This document shows, piece after piece, positions 33,022 through 42,888 of a DNA stretch of 51,737 nt (positions are counted from its first letter, which is position 1; every line of letters begins with the position of its first letter). Source of the DNA: Caldibacillus thermoamylovorans (GTDB lineage Bacteria > Bacillota > Bacilli > Bacillales > Caldibacillaceae); the NCBI RefSeq assembly GCF_000751775.1, contig NZ_CCRF01000047.1, positions 1-51,737 of the forward strand, given 5' to 3'. The notes under the pieces are model-generated. The model did not search any database. It was not told the origin of the DNA and saw only the letters and a program-made list of their open reading frames with translations. The position numbers and the translations under genes were made by a program.

Positions 33022-33226
33022 AAGCTTACTATTTTGCATTATTACTGCGTATAATCTGGGATAATATGCTACTTTTTCCACTTTATTTTTATTTCAGAAT
33101 GTGCAAAAATCTATATAAATTTTTACCTAGCTTTTCGCAATGAATACTTATTATTATGTCTATTTTATTATTTTCGGGTAAACTATGTTATAAAGAATAG
33201 ATTAAAAACTAAGTAGGTGAGGTTTA

Positions 33227-35296
33227 ATGAGTGAAAACAAAAACCCGAATCGTTTAATCAATGAAAAATCACCTTACTTGCTTCAACACGCCTATAATCC
33301 GGTCGACTGGTATCCGTGGAGTGAAGAGGCATTTGAAAAGGCAAAAAGTGAAAATAAGCCGGTATTTGTTAGTATTGGTTATTCGACTTGCCATTGGTGC
33401 CATGTGATGGAGCGGGAGTCTTTTGAAAATGAAGAGGTGGCGCAGATTCTCAATGAGAAATTTGTTTCGATTAAAGTGGACAGGGAAGAGCGACCGGATA
33501 TTGATTCTATCTATATGCTCGTTTGCCAAATGATGAACGGGCATGGCGGCTGGCCGTTGAGTGTATTTTTAACGCCGGATCGAGTTCCATTTTATACCGG
33601 AACTTATTTCCCGCGGGAAAGCCGTTATGGAATGCCTGGCTTTAAAGAGGTACTGAATTATTTATATCAACAATATACCGAAAATCCGGATCGAATAAAG
33701 GATGTAGGGGCACAAGTAAAACAAGCGCTTGAGCTTAGCCGTGAAAAAAGGGAACAAACTTCCTTAACGAAAGAAACAATTGATAACGCTTTCCAATATT
33801 ACAAACAAACTTTTGATCCTCAATACGGTGGTTTTGGCGAGGCACCGAAATTCCCAATGCCGCATACACTCGTATTTTTACTTATGTATGCCAAATTTTA
33901 TGAAAATCAAGAAGCGCTTAACATGGTAACAAAAACATTGGACGGGCTGGCACGCGGGGGAATTTATGACCATATTGGTTATGGTTTTTCTCGTTATTCC
34001 GTTGACGAAAAATTTTTGGTGCCGCACTTTGAAAAAATGCTGTATGACAACGCTCTCCTTGCGATGGCTTATACCGATGCTTTCCGGATGACGAAAAATT
34101 CCCGATACAAAAAAATAACGGAAGAAATTATCAAGTATGTGTTACGTGATATGGTTCACCCGGATGGAGGGTTTTACTCTGCAGAAGATGCCGATTCAGA
34201 AGGTGAGGAAGGAAAGTTTTATGTTTGGACCCCGGAAGAAGTGAAGGATGTGTTGGGTGAACAGTTGGGCACACTCTTTTGCCAAGCATATGACATTACT
34301 AAACAGGGTAATTTTGAAGGGAAAAATATTCCCAATCTGATTACAAGTCATTTAGAATCGATTGCAAAATCGGAAAGGATTTCTTCTGCAGAGTTAGCGG
34401 AAAAATTAGAAACGGCACGACAAAGATTGTTTCAACATCGGGAAAACCGGGTTCGCCCATTCCGTGATGATAAAATTTTAACGGCATGGAACGGCTTAAT
34501 GATTGCAGCGCTCGCAAAAGCAGGGCGTGTTTTTCATCAAGCATCCTATGTGCAGTCTGCAGAAAAAGCAGTTTCTTTTATCAGGGACAACTTGATTCAA
34601 AATGGCCGGGTAATGGTGAGATACCGAGATGGCGAAGTAAAAAATAAAGCTTTTATTGATGAATATGCCTTTCTATTGTGGGGATATATTGAACTGTACG
34701 AATCAACTTTTGCTCCATTTTATTTAGAGGAAGCAAAAAAACTGGCCGGCAACATGATGGATTTATTTTGGGACGATCACGCGGGAGGCTTTTTCTTTAG
34801 CGGAAACGACGATGAGCCATTGCTCGTCAACCAAAAGGAGTCATATGACGGGGCACTGCCTTCCGGAAACAGTGTCGCTGCATGCCAATTGTTAAGACTG
34901 GCTAAACTGACCGGGGATTTTACGTTAGAAGAAAAGGTCCAGCAAATGTTTCAAGTTTTCAGTAAGGATATCCATGATTATCCCAATGGTCACGCAATGA
35001 TGCTGCAGTCTGTAATGTTATCACAGCAAGCAATGAAAGAAGTCGTTATCGTTATGGATAATGAAACAAAAGAAGTTGTTGATTTTATCCAACATATACA
35101 GGAGAATTTCCACCCCGAAATTTCTTTAATGGCTGTAAAAAGGAACGAACAGGCCAAACTCTCTGAAATTGCTCCGTTTATTGAAGACTATGCCATGATA
35201 AATGAGAAACCGACCATTTATGTCTGTGAAAATTTTCAATGCAACCAGCCGACAAATCATTTTCAAACTGCAATGGATTTACTCTTTAAAAAATAA
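33227..35296 (+). CDS. yyaL: Thioredoxin-fold DUF255 protein (YyaL family)
   Basis: A 689-residue cytosolic protein conserved from bacteria to mammals (SPATA20/spermatogenesis-associated protein 20 group). Residues 1-165 are a thioredoxin-like domain: [37 protein letters not shown] with a CxxC pair, and [12 protein letters not shown]. The remaining 500 residues form an alpha/alpha toroid like N-acylglucosamine 2-epimerases and cellobiose epimerases ([33 protein letters not shown]). Function is unknown. The start follows AAGTAGGTGAGG. Monocistronic, with a good terminator. Confidence 0.95.
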   Translation: MSENKNPNRLINEKSPYLLQHAYNPVDWYPWSEEAFEKAKSENKPVFVSIGYSTCHWCHVMERESFENEEVAQILNEKFVSIKVDREERPDIDSIYMLVCQMMNGHGGWPLSVFLTPDRVPFYTGTYFPRESRYGMPGFKEVLNYLYQQYTENPDRIKDVGAQVKQALELSREKREQTSLTKETIDNAFQYYKQTFDPQYGGFGEAPKFPMPHTLVFLLMYAKFYENQEALNMVTKTLDGLARGGIYDHIGYGFSRYSVDEKFLVPHFEKMLYDNALLAMAYTDAFRMTKNSRYKKITEEIIKYVLRDMVHPDGGFYSAEDADSEGEEGKFYVWTPEEVKDVLGEQLGTLFCQAYDITKQGNFEGKNIPNLITSHLESIAKSERISSAELAEKLETARQRLFQHRENRVRPFRDDKILTAWNGLMIAALAKAGRVFHQASYVQSAEKAVSFIRDNLIQNGRVMVRYRDGEVKNKAFIDEYAFLLWGYIELYESTFAPFYLEEAKKLAGNMMDLFWDDHAGGFFFSGNDDEPLLVNQKESYDGALPSGNSVAACQLLRLAKLTGDFTLEEKVQQMFQVFSKDIHDYPNGHAMMLQSVMLSQQAMKEVVIVMDNETKEVVDFIQHIQENFHPEISLMAVKRNEQAKLSEIAPFIEDYAMINEKPTIYVCENFQCNQPTNHFQTAMDLLFKK

Positions 35297-35302
35297 ATGC
35301 AT

Positions 35303-35331
35303 GGAAGGTGACTTGACCTTCCTTTTTTTTT
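35303..35331 (+). terminator. Rho-independent terminator of yyaL
   Basis: GGAAGGT and ACCTTCC pair over a 6-base loop and are followed by eight T residues. Confidence 0.92.
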
Positions 35332-35339
35332 ATACCTTA

Positions 35340-35545
35340 ATGCGCAAAGGTGCGAATTACCGGGAGTTTCGTTAAAATGATTACTTGAGTTTCGCATCCC
35401 AATGACGGGTGGGTTTTCATCGCCAAAAAAGGGAGTTTCTCACTCCAAGTCCATCCCTCGACGGGCATGAGTTCCTTGCCAAGAAGCAAGACTTCATAAA
35501 CTTCGGCTCTCCAGACAATGTTATCATGCCCGTCTCTCCGCATAA
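35340..35545. other. Structured intergenic element, possible non-coding RNA or repeat relic
   Basis: GACGGGCATGA (35460-35470) and TCATGCCCGTC (35524-35534) form a perfect 11-bp stem. A hairpin CTTGC/GCAAG lies inside and another, GGAGT/ACTCC (35432-35446), outside. The block is GC-richer than its surroundings. No protein is convincing on either strand. The rest of the gap to 35855 is AT-rich with one hairpin (35706-35741, AATTAA...TTAATT) and no gene. Confidence 0.5.
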
Positions 35546-35855
35546 AGTTTCTTGTATCGTTCTGTTATCGCTTGTTAGCCTTATATCCAAGTTTCTTTGT
35601 TTACTTAACCTTAATTTTTCTGCCCAGTTAATTGTAACCTATTCAACCTTAAATTATTTTAATAGTATTCCCATAAATCTTCCTAAATAGCAGATTAGGA
35701 TGTACAATTAAGTGAGGTGTTTTTGAACTTCCTCTTTAATTGAAAAGTATTACAATTGATAAAAATAGTATTTTCATGTTAAAAAGCAAGTTGAAAATGT
35801 AATTTTTGTAAGGAGAAAATACGATTTTACAGCAAAACTTTCCTTTAAAAGCTGA

Positions 35856-35869
35856 CGAATGAACGTTCG
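35856..35869. promoter_or_regulatory. LexA (SOS) box of recA
   Basis: CGAATGAACGTTCG matches the Bacillus SOS consensus CGAAC-N4-GTTCG with one mismatch. It lies nine bases upstream of the recA -35 element. Confidence 0.85.
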
Positions 35870-35878
35870 ACAAAATAC

Positions 35879-35907
35879 TTGGCAAGTTGAGTAAAAAAGT
35901 ATATAGT
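35879..35907 (+). promoter_or_regulatory. Sigma-A promoter of recA
   Basis: TTGGCA and TATAGT are separated by 17 bases. The predicted start, near 35914, is about 44 bases upstream of the GTG start codon. Confidence 0.75.
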
Positions 35908-35957
35908 ATTAATAGGTTTCAAAACTAATAGCCTATTTAATAGAAGGGGGAAATTGC

Positions 35958-37007
35958 GTGAGTGATCGTCAACAAGCCTTAGAGCAGGCGTTAAAACAAA
36001 TTGAAAAGCAATTTGGTAAAGGCTCTATCATGAAAATGGGGGAAAAAACAGATACCCAAGTTTCCACAGTTTCAAGCGGTTCTTTAGCATTAGATATCGC
36101 ACTGGGTATAGGTGGATATCCAAGAGGACGAATTATCGAAATTTATGGTCCGGAAAGTTCAGGGAAAACAACCGTTGCCTTGCATGCTATTGCAGAGGTA
36201 CAAAAGCAGGGCGGACAAGCAGCTTTCATCGATGCAGAACATGCGCTTGATCCGAAATATGCGCAAGCCTTAGGTGTAAATATTGATGAATTACTTCTTT
36301 CCCAGCCGGATACAGGTGAGCAGGCATTGGAAATTGCAGAGGCTCTTGTACGGAGCGGTGCAGTTGACATCATCGTCATTGATTCAGTTGCCGCCCTTGT
36401 TCCGAAGGCAGAAATTGAAGGGGAAATGGGGGATGCGCATGTTGGTTTACAAGCACGTCTTATGTCTCAAGCGTTACGGAAGCTATCCGGTGCCATCAAC
36501 AAATCAAAATCCATTGCGATTTTCATTAACCAAATCCGTGAAAAAGTTGGAATTATGTTCGGCAATCCGGAAACAACCCCCGGTGGTCGTGCCTTAAAAT
36601 TCTACAGTACCGTAAGACTTGAAGTTCGTAGAGCAGAGCAATTAAAACAAGGAAATGATATGGTTGGGAATAAAACAAAAATTAAGGTGGTAAAAAATAA
36701 AGTGGCACCACCATTTAAAACTGCCGAAGTTGATATTATGTACGGTGAAGGGATTTCGCTGGAAGGAGAAATTATTGATATCGGCGCTGACCTTGATATT
36801 ATTCAAAAAAGCGGCTCTTGGTACTCCTATGAAGGAGAAAGGGTTGGACAAGGCAGAGAAAATGCAAAATTATTCCTAAAAGAAAATCCAAAAATTAAAC
36901 TGGAAGTTTTGAACAAAATTCGTGAACATTATGGTCTGGATTTACTGCAAGAAAGCCCTGAAACAAAAGATGCTGTGGATCAAGAACAACTTCAATTAGA
37001 AGAATAA
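35958..37007 (+). CDS. recA: Recombinase RecA
   Basis: A 349-residue DNA-dependent ATPase that forms filaments on single-stranded DNA for homologous recombination and triggers LexA self-cleavage. Walker A is [42 protein letters not shown] (Walker B and L1) and [20 protein letters not shown] (L2) are canonical. The C-terminus is short and acidic (DQEQLQLEE). The start is GTG with AAGGGGGAAATT. A LexA box and promoter lie upstream. In Bacillus recA also precedes rny. Confidence 0.99.
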   Translation: MSDRQQALEQALKQIEKQFGKGSIMKMGEKTDTQVSTVSSGSLALDIALGIGGYPRGRIIEIYGPESSGKTTVALHAIAEVQKQGGQAAFIDAEHALDPKYAQALGVNIDELLLSQPDTGEQALEIAEALVRSGAVDIIVIDSVAALVPKAEIEGEMGDAHVGLQARLMSQALRKLSGAINKSKSIAIFINQIREKVGIMFGNPETTPGGRALKFYSTVRLEVRRAEQLKQGNDMVGNKTKIKVVKNKVAPPFKTAEVDIMYGEGISLEGEIIDIGADLDIIQKSGSWYSYEGERVGQGRENAKLFLKENPKIKLEVLNKIREHYGLDLLQESPETKDAVDQEQLQLEE

Positions 37008-37015
37008 ACTTTTGC

Positions 37016-37056
37016 GACTGCCTATATGATTACTGTATATTGGCAGTCTTTTTTAT
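37016..37056 (+). terminator. Rho-independent terminator of recA
   Basis: GACTGCC and GGCAGTC form the outer stem with ATAT/ATAT paired inside, followed by TTTTTT. Confidence 0.88.
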
Positions 37057-37120
37057 CGTTAAAACATACAAACGGTCAATAAATCTTCCACTTGTTGCTT
37101 AAGGGAAATAAAGATGAACG

Positions 37121-37192
37121 AGGAGGGAGATAAGTGCAACTAACTATCTGTGGAGATCAAAAACTCCCCTAGTGGAAGTTTTACTTTATTCC
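37121..37192. repeat. Dispersed repeat R2, copy 5
   Basis: GGAGGGAG and CTCCCCT stem arms flank GCAACTAACTATCTGTGG, followed by AGTGGAAGTTTTACTTTATT. It lies between recA and rny. The remaining AT-rich bases up to 37422 show no gene. Confidence 0.55.
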
Positions 37193-37422
37193 ATCCTTTT
37201 TTGGAATCGTTCTATTACTTGACAATGAAAATTCACACCTTTACAATGAAAATGTATATTTTACAATTTTTTTGTAGTTTTTGGCATAAAATTTGGCTTA
37301 TTGCAATATTTTGCCTTTATGTTAGGTTCTTCATACCTGACGTTATTTATTAAAAACTTTTTGAAAATGTACATGCCGACATGTATGAAATTGTAAAGTT
37401 CATAGCAAGAGGAGGTGAAATG

Positions 37423-38982
37423 ATGGACTTAGTGCAAATCATCATCTCCATTTTGCTTCTTATCGTCGGTGTTGTTGCTGGTTATTTCATTCGAAAATCC
37501 ATTGCTGAACAGAAGATTGCAGGAGCAAAAGATGCTGCAGAAAAAATATTAGCTGATGCAAATCGAGATGCAGATTCTTTGAAAAAAGAAGCCCTGTTAG
37601 AAGCAAAGGATGAAATTCACAAACTTCGTACAGAAACTGAACGTGAACTTCGCGAACGAAGGAACGAATTGCAAAAACAAGAAAATCGGTTATTGCAAAA
37701 GGAAGAGAATCTTGATCGAAAAGATGAAACATTAGACAAGCGTGAAATGATATTGGAAAAAAAGGAGGATTCTCTAAATCAAAGACAACAGCATATTGAA
37801 CAGATGGAAAGCAAAGTGGAAGAGATGGTTCGAAAACAACAGGAAGAACTTGAACGAATTTCCAAATTAACATTGGATCAAGCAAAATCCATCATACTAG
37901 AACGAGTTGAAAAAGAGCTTTCCCACGATATTGCCAAGATGGTGAAAAATGCAGAAAATCGTGCGAAAGAAGAAGCGGATAAAAAAGCAAAAAGTATTCT
38001 CTCACTGGCTATTCAACGATGTGCTGCTGATCATGTCGCTGAAACAACAGTATCTGTAGTCAATTTACCAAATGATGAGATGAAAGGTCGGATTATCGGA
38101 CGTGAAGGTCGTAATATCCGTACGCTTGAAACATTAACTGGTATTGATTTAATTATTGATGACACACCTGAAGCAGTAATCTTATCCGGTTTTGATCCAA
38201 TTCGAAGGGAAACAGCGCGACTTGCATTGGAAAAATTAGTTCAAGACGGAAGGATTCATCCGGCCAGAATCGAAGAAATGGTCGATAAATCCAGACGTGA
38301 AGTGGACGAATATATCCGTGAAGTCGGAGAACAAACGACTTTCGAAGTTGGTGTTCATGGTTTACATCCGGACTTAATTAAGATACTCGGACGACTGAAA
38401 TACAGAACCAGTTATGGTCAAAATGTATTAAATCACTCAATTGAGGTTGCTCAATTAGCAGGAATATTGGCTTCTGAATTAGGAGAAGATGTAACGCTGG
38501 CAAAAAGAGCCGGACTTCTACATGATATTGGTAAAGCTGTCGATCATGAAGTAGAAGGAAGTCACGTTGAAATCGGCGTCGAACTTGCCACCAAGTATAA
38601 AGAACATCCTGTCGTAATCAATAGCATTGCATCTCACCATGGTGATACAGAACCTACTTCGGTTATATCCGTTTTAGTAGCTGCCGCTGATGCATTATCG
38701 GCTGCAAGACCTGGGGCCAGAAGTGAGACTTTAGAAAGCTATATTCGTCGTCTGGAAAAACTTGAAGAAATTTCCGAATCCTATGATGGTGTAGAGAAAT
38801 CATATGCCATTCAAGCAGGAAGAGAAGTTCGGATTATTGTAAAACCGGAAATGATTGATGATTTAGAAGCACATCGATTAGCTAGAGATATACGGAAAAA
38901 AATCGAAAATGAACTCGACTATCCCGGTCATATTAAAGTTACTGTTATTCGGGAAACCCGGGCAGTCGAATATGCCAAATAA
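37423..38982 (+). CDS. rny: Ribonuclease Y
   Basis: RNase Y is the main initiating endoribonuclease of mRNA decay in Bacillus. The 519-residue protein has an N-terminal membrane anchor (residues 3-25), a long Lys/Glu-rich coiled coil to about 200, a KH RNA-binding domain ([20 protein letters not shown]) and an HD phosphodiesterase domain ([22 protein letters not shown]). Length equals the Bacillus subtilis enzyme. ATG 37423 lies five bases after GGAGGTG; the preceding ATG is too close to that site. With ymdB downstream it keeps the usual order. RicA, also in this window, is part of the Y-complex that redirects RNase Y. Confidence 0.98.
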   Translation: MDLVQIIISILLLIVGVVAGYFIRKSIAEQKIAGAKDAAEKILADANRDADSLKKEALLEAKDEIHKLRTETERELRERRNELQKQENRLLQKEENLDRKDETLDKREMILEKKEDSLNQRQQHIEQMESKVEEMVRKQQEELERISKLTLDQAKSIILERVEKELSHDIAKMVKNAENRAKEEADKKAKSILSLAIQRCAADHVAETTVSVVNLPNDEMKGRIIGREGRNIRTLETLTGIDLIIDDTPEAVILSGFDPIRRETARLALEKLVQDGRIHPARIEEMVDKSRREVDEYIREVGEQTTFEVGVHGLHPDLIKILGRLKYRTSYGQNVLNHSIEVAQLAGILASELGEDVTLAKRAGLLHDIGKAVDHEVEGSHVEIGVELATKYKEHPVVINSIASHHGDTEPTSVISVLVAAADALSAARPGARSETLESYIRRLEKLEEISESYDGVEKSYAIQAGREVRIIVKPEMIDDLEAHRLARDIRKKIENELDYPGHIKVTVIRETRAVEYAK

Positions 38983-38988
38983 AACGGA

Positions 38989-39087
38989 GGGGACATTCCT
39001 TGGTGGTGTTTCTTCCTTCTTGAAATCACCTTTAAAAAATGGTTTTCAAGAAAGGAAGATAATCGACACGTATCCATGGTTTGTCCC
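38989..39087 (+). other. Long RNA stem-loop between rny and ymdB
   Basis: CTTCCTTCTTGAAA (39012-39025) pairs with TTTCAAGAAAGGAAG (39044-39058) with one bulged A. GGGACA (38990-38995) pairs with TGTCCC (39082-39087), and CCTTGG with CCATGG inside it. There is no T run, so it is not a simple terminator; it could be a processing or stability element in the rny-ymdB mRNA. Confidence 0.6.
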
Positions 39088-39167
39088 TTTCCTTTATTCT
39101 TCGTATCGATTATAATATGGCAAAATAAAAATAGATGAAACACTTTTTATAAAAGAAAGGAAACAAT

Positions 39168-39965
39168 ATGAAAATTCTTTTTATTGGTGATGTGGTGGGA
39201 GAACCAGGTCGAAAAACAGTAGCAGAATATTTACCTAAGTTAAAAGTAAAGTATCATCCAACATTTACTATTGTAAATGGAGAAAATGCCGCTGCCGGAA
39301 AAGGGATTACGGAAAAAATATATCGGCAATTTCTTGAATTGGGTGTACAAGTAATTACAATGGGAAATCATACTTGGGATAATAAAGACATTTTTGAGTT
39401 TATTGATCATGCGAAGTATCTTATAAGACCGGCAAATTTCCCCGAAAACAATCCGGGGAAAGGGATCGTTTATGTGAAAATTAATTCATTTGAATTGGCC
39501 GTCATAAATTTGCAAGGCAGGACATTTTTACCGCCAATTGATTGTCCTTTCCAAAAAGCAGAACAATTAGTAAATGAAGCAAAAAAGCGAACCCCCTATA
39601 TTTTTGTCGATTTCCATGCAGAAGCTACCAGTGAAAAGCAGGCAATGGGTTGGTTTTTGGATGGTCGTGTCAGTGCTGTTGTGGGCACGCATACCCACGT
39701 TCAAACAGCAGATAACCGTGTTTTGCCGGGGGGTACAGCCTTTATAACAGATGTGGGCATGACAGGTATTTATGATAGTATACTTGGTGTAAATAAGGAA
39801 ACGGTGTTAAGAAAATTTTTAACAAATTTACCGTCAAGGTTTGACGTTCCGAAACATGGCCGGACGCAACTTTGTGGTGTTGTTGTTGAAATCAATGACA
39901 AAACGGGATTGGCAGAAAATATTGAACGGATGATTTTAAATGATGATCAGCGGTTATTTAATTAG
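39168..39965 (+). CDS. ymdB: YmdB metallophosphodiesterase (2',3'-cyclic nucleotide)
   Basis: A 265-residue calcineurin-like enzyme that cleaves 2',3'-cyclic nucleotides and influences biofilm gene expression and motility in Bacillus subtilis. Metal-ligand motifs are FIGDVVGEPGR, VNGENAAAGKGIT, TMGNHTWDNKDI, VDFHAEATSEK and GTHTHVQTADN. Length is that of the family. The start follows AAAAGAAAGGAAACAAT. It lies 185 bases after rny across a structured spacer and before spoVS, as in related genomes. Confidence 0.96.
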   Translation: MKILFIGDVVGEPGRKTVAEYLPKLKVKYHPTFTIVNGENAAAGKGITEKIYRQFLELGVQVITMGNHTWDNKDIFEFIDHAKYLIRPANFPENNPGKGIVYVKINSFELAVINLQGRTFLPPIDCPFQKAEQLVNEAKKRTPYIFVDFHAEATSEKQAMGWFLDGRVSAVVGTHTHVQTADNRVLPGGTAFITDVGMTGIYDSILGVNKETVLRKFLTNLPSRFDVPKHGRTQLCGVVVEINDKTGLAENIERMILNDDQRLFN

Positions 39966-40117
39966 ATGAAAGTATGATAAAGAAAAATTATTTAAAAATC
40001 AGTTTCAGCTTGGAATAAGGGTTCGACTCCTTGAATATAGTAGCAATGGAATGGTTTTACACTTGCAGGTCAGTCCACGAAAAAAATAAACCAGAGAGAT
40101 TCAAGGAGGAACAAAGT

Positions 40118-40378
40118 ATGGAAATATTAAAGGTTTCAGCAAAATCGAGCCCGAATTCAGTAGCCGGTGCACTTGCAGGAGTTCTACGGGAAAGGGGCGG
40201 TGCAGAAATCCAAGCTATTGGTGCAGGTGCGTTAAATCAAGCGGTAAAAGCGGTAGCCATTGCCAGAGGTTTTGTTGCCCCGAGCGGAGTTGATTTGATT
40301 TGTATTCCAGCTTTTACCGATATTCAAATTGATGGGGAGGAACGAACAGCAATTAAGTTGATTGTAGAACCTCGATAG
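40118..40378 (+). CDS. spoVS: Stage V sporulation protein S
   Basis: An 86-residue Alba-like protein, almost invariant among spore formers: MEILKVSAKSSPNSVAGALA, GAEIQAIGAGALNQAVKAVA and FTDIQIDGEERTAIKL. It affects septation and passage through stage V of sporulation. The ATG follows TCAAGGAGGAACAAAGT; the frame is open further upstream but without support. In Bacillus subtilis it is under sigma-H; an AAGGGTT...GAAT pair at about 40017-40036 could be such a promoter but the match is weak. Confidence 0.97.
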   Translation: MEILKVSAKSSPNSVAGALAGVLRERGGAEIQAIGAGALNQAVKAVAIARGFVAPSGVDLICIPAFTDIQIDGEERTAIKLIVEPR

Positions 40379-40497
40379 AGCAGTTTAAAACCATTTTCAA
40401 CTTGTATCGTGATGATACTTTCATCATTTTGAAATTTATAAAAGGTCCTTTTACAAAAGTCTGGTTGTTTAACGCAATCAGACTATTTTTGTCTAAT

Positions 40498-40621
40498 GTT
40501 TCAATTTCTACTTTTCTTACGCATAAGTGTACAAGGAAAGCTTCGCGGGAATACATCGCAGCAGAAAAAATTTTATATTTTTTCGGTGAACCCACGGCTC
40601 GAACGCACGAGTTTTCTTTAG
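40498..40621 (+). repeat. Dispersed repeat R1, copy 4
   Basis: TTTCAATTTCTACTTTTCTT, GCATAAGTGTACAAGGAAAG, CATCGCAGC, TTTTATATTTTTTCGGTGAA and a terminal hairpin CTCG/CGAG with TTTTCTTTA. The first hairpin's left arm is missing. The 40379-40811 gap otherwise holds no gene. Confidence 0.85.
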
Positions 40622-40811
40622 TTTATCTCACCTTATCCGAGTTTTGATTATTTTATGGAACTTCCATGTCTTCATATAACCACCCATTACATACTATATC
40701 TTATTGTTAATTGCTTTATAAACGTTTATAATGATAAATTGAATAGAGATGTGTTTTAACAGATGTGGCAAGAATATGATTTGTTTTTATGGTCTTGAAA
40801 GGAGTTTAATT

Positions 40812-42362
40812 ATGAACGAACAACAACGGTTACAAAGTCAACAAGTGAAACAAGCTTCTCCAACGGACAAAAAATCCGCTGCCGGAGAAAAAGATTATAG
40901 TAAATATTTTCAAACTGTCTACATGCCGCCTTCCCTAAAGGATGCAAGGAAACGAACAAAAGGAAATGTAGGTTATTTTAAAGATTTTGACGTGCCGGAA
41001 CCATTAAAAGGAATGGGGGAAGGTCGAAAATTTTATATCCGTACGTATGGTTGTCAAATGAATGAACATGATACCGAAGTAATGGCCGGAATTTTCATGG
41101 AATTAGGCTATGAACCGACCGATACAACCGAGGATGCCGATGTCATTTTACTCAATACTTGCGCGATTCGGGAAAATGCCGAAAATAAAGTGTTTGGCGA
41201 ACTGGGTCATTTAAAATCATTAAAACAAGAAAAACCGGATCTTCTTCTCGGGGTTTGCGGGTGTATGGCACAAGAAGAATCAGTCGTCAACAGGATTTTG
41301 CAAAAACATCAACATGTCGATATGATTTTCGGTACCCACAATATCCATCGTTTGCCGCAGATTTTACATGAGGCTTATATGGCTAAAGAAATGGTTGTTG
41401 AAGTTTGGTCAAAAGAAGGCGATATTATTGAAAGTCTTCCTAAGGCACGGAAAGGTAACATTAAAGCTTGGGTTAACATTATGTACGGCTGTGATAAATT
41501 CTGTACATATTGTATTGTTCCATACACACGCGGGAAAGAAAGAAGCCGCCGTCCGGAAGATATTATCGAAGAAGTTCGTCATTTAGCTGCCCAAGGGTAT
41601 AAAGAAATTACTTTACTTGGCCAAAACGTGAACGCATATGGAAAAGATTTTGAAGATATCGATTATCGCTTCGGTGATTTAATGGATGATCTGCGGAAAA
41701 TTGATATACCGCGAATTCGCTTCACAACCAGCCATCCGCGTGATTTCGATGATCATTTAATTGAAGTATTGGCAAAACGCGGCAATCTTGTTGAACATAT
41801 TCATCTTCCGGTTCAATCCGGTTCCAGTTCCATGCTGAAAATTATGGGACGGAAATATACCCGGGAATCTTATTTGGAATTGGTGCGCAAAATTAAAGCG
41901 GCCATACCGGATGTTGCCTTGACAACGGATATTATTGTCGGTTTCCCGAATGAGACGGATGAACAATTTGAAGAAACGTTATCCTTGTACCGTGAAGTGG
42001 GATTTGATTCAGCTTTCACTTTCATTTACTCACCTCGGGAAGGAACACCTGCGGCAAAAATGAAGGACAATGTCCCGATGGAAGTGAAGAAAGAACGGTT
42101 ACAACGATTAAATGATTTAGTGAACGAAATTTCTGCACAAAAAATGAAAGCAATGGAAGGGCAAACCGTCGAAGTACTTGTTGAAGGTGAATCGAAAAAC
42201 AATCCGGAAGTACTCAGCGGTTACACGCGAAGAAACAAACTGGTCAATTTTGTCGGACCAAAATCGGCCATCGGTCAAATTGTAAAAGTAAAAATTACGG
42301 AAGCAAAAACATGGACATTAAACGGGGAAATGGTGGTTGAGGAAAAAATCGAGGTGAGCTAA
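40812..42362 (+). CDS. miaB: tRNA-2-methylthio-N6-dimethylallyladenosine synthase MiaB
   Basis: A 516-residue methylthiotransferase that adds a 2-methylthio group to i6A37 of tRNAs reading UNN codons. The UPF0004 domain holds the auxiliary cluster cysteines in [24 protein letters not shown] and [10 protein letters not shown]. The radical SAM cluster is in [22 protein letters not shown] domain ([11 protein letters not shown]...) ends the protein. An N-terminal polar extension of about 70 residues is usual in Bacillus. ATG 40812 follows GAAAGGAGTTTAATT. ricA follows after four bases. Confidence 0.98.
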   Translation: MNEQQRLQSQQVKQASPTDKKSAAGEKDYSKYFQTVYMPPSLKDARKRTKGNVGYFKDFDVPEPLKGMGEGRKFYIRTYGCQMNEHDTEVMAGIFMELGYEPTDTTEDADVILLNTCAIRENAENKVFGELGHLKSLKQEKPDLLLGVCGCMAQEESVVNRILQKHQHVDMIFGTHNIHRLPQILHEAYMAKEMVVEVWSKEGDIIESLPKARKGNIKAWVNIMYGCDKFCTYCIVPYTRGKERSRRPEDIIEEVRHLAAQGYKEITLLGQNVNAYGKDFEDIDYRFGDLMDDLRKIDIPRIRFTTSHPRDFDDHLIEVLAKRGNLVEHIHLPVQSGSSSMLKIMGRKYTRESYLELVRKIKAAIPDVALTTDIIVGFPNETDEQFEETLSLYREVGFDSAFTFIYSPREGTPAAKMKDNVPMEVKKERLQRLNDLVNEISAQKMKAMEGQTVEVLVEGESKNNPEVLSGYTRRNKLVNFVGPKSAIGQIVKVKITEAKTWTLNGEMVVEEKIEVS

Positions 42363-42366
42363 AACA

Positions 42367-42807
42367 ATGGGGAAATATACAAAGACGGAAATCATTGATA
42401 AAGCAAGGGAACTGGCTAAAATGATCGCCGAGACAGAAGAAGTGAATTTTTTTAAGCGGGCGGAAGCAAAGATTAATGAAAATCAAAAGGTTAGGGAAAA
42501 AATTAACAGCATAAAAAGTTTACAAAAACAAGCAGTTAACTTCCAAAACTATGGAAAAATCAAAGCTTTGAAACAAGTCGAAGAAAAAATAGAAGCGCTG
42601 GAAAAGGAAATTGATGAAATTCCGATTGTGCAGGAATTTAAAGAGTCACAATATGAAGTAAATGAACTTTTACAAATGGTTTCAAATACAATTGCCAATA
42701 CAGTTACAAATGAAATTATTCTGTCGACTGACGGTGACTTGTTGCAAGGTAAAACAGGCGCACAAGTCCGGAGTGAAAAAGCAGTCATGTCACAAGACTT
42801 ATCATAA
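42367..42807 (+). CDS. ricA: RicA/YmcA, subunit of the RicAFT (Y-) complex
   Basis: A 146-residue, mostly helical protein matching RicA (YmcA): YTKTEIIDKARELAKMIAET, VNFFKRAEAKINENQKV, and a C-terminal NEIILSTDGDLLQGKTG. With RicF (YlbF) and RicT (YaaT) it binds iron-sulfur clusters, stimulates the phosphorelay and steers RNase Y cleavage. It lies directly behind miaB and is certainly co-transcribed, as in Bacillus subtilis. A GAGGTGAGC at the miaB end is the ribosome binding site. Confidence 0.95.
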   Translation: MGKYTKTEIIDKARELAKMIAETEEVNFFKRAEAKINENQKVREKINSIKSLQKQAVNFQNYGKIKALKQVEEKIEALEKEIDEIPIVQEFKESQYEVNELLQMVSNTIANTVTNEIILSTDGDLLQGKTGAQVRSEKAVMSQDLS

Positions 42808-42846
42808 AAAGGATATTTCCATCCTGTTAAACACATAAACGATTAA

Positions 42847-42877
42847 GGGTCTATCTTCCAGAGGTAGGCCTTTTTTA
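42847..42877 (+). terminator. Terminator after ricA
   Basis: GGTCTATC and GGTAGGCC pair (with two G-T wobbles) over a 7-base loop, then TTTTTT. Confidence 0.75.
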
Positions 42878-42888
42878 GGAGACATATT

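Noticed and set aside
35337-35543. 68-residue minus-strand frame over the structured element upstream of recA
   Set aside because: It is produced by the arms of the inverted repeats; no start signal and composition not protein-like.
35340-35545. Guide RNA (omega RNA) of an IS200/IS605-type element
   Set aside because: The folded shape invites the idea, but there is no tnpA or tnpB trace on either side and no recognisable element end.
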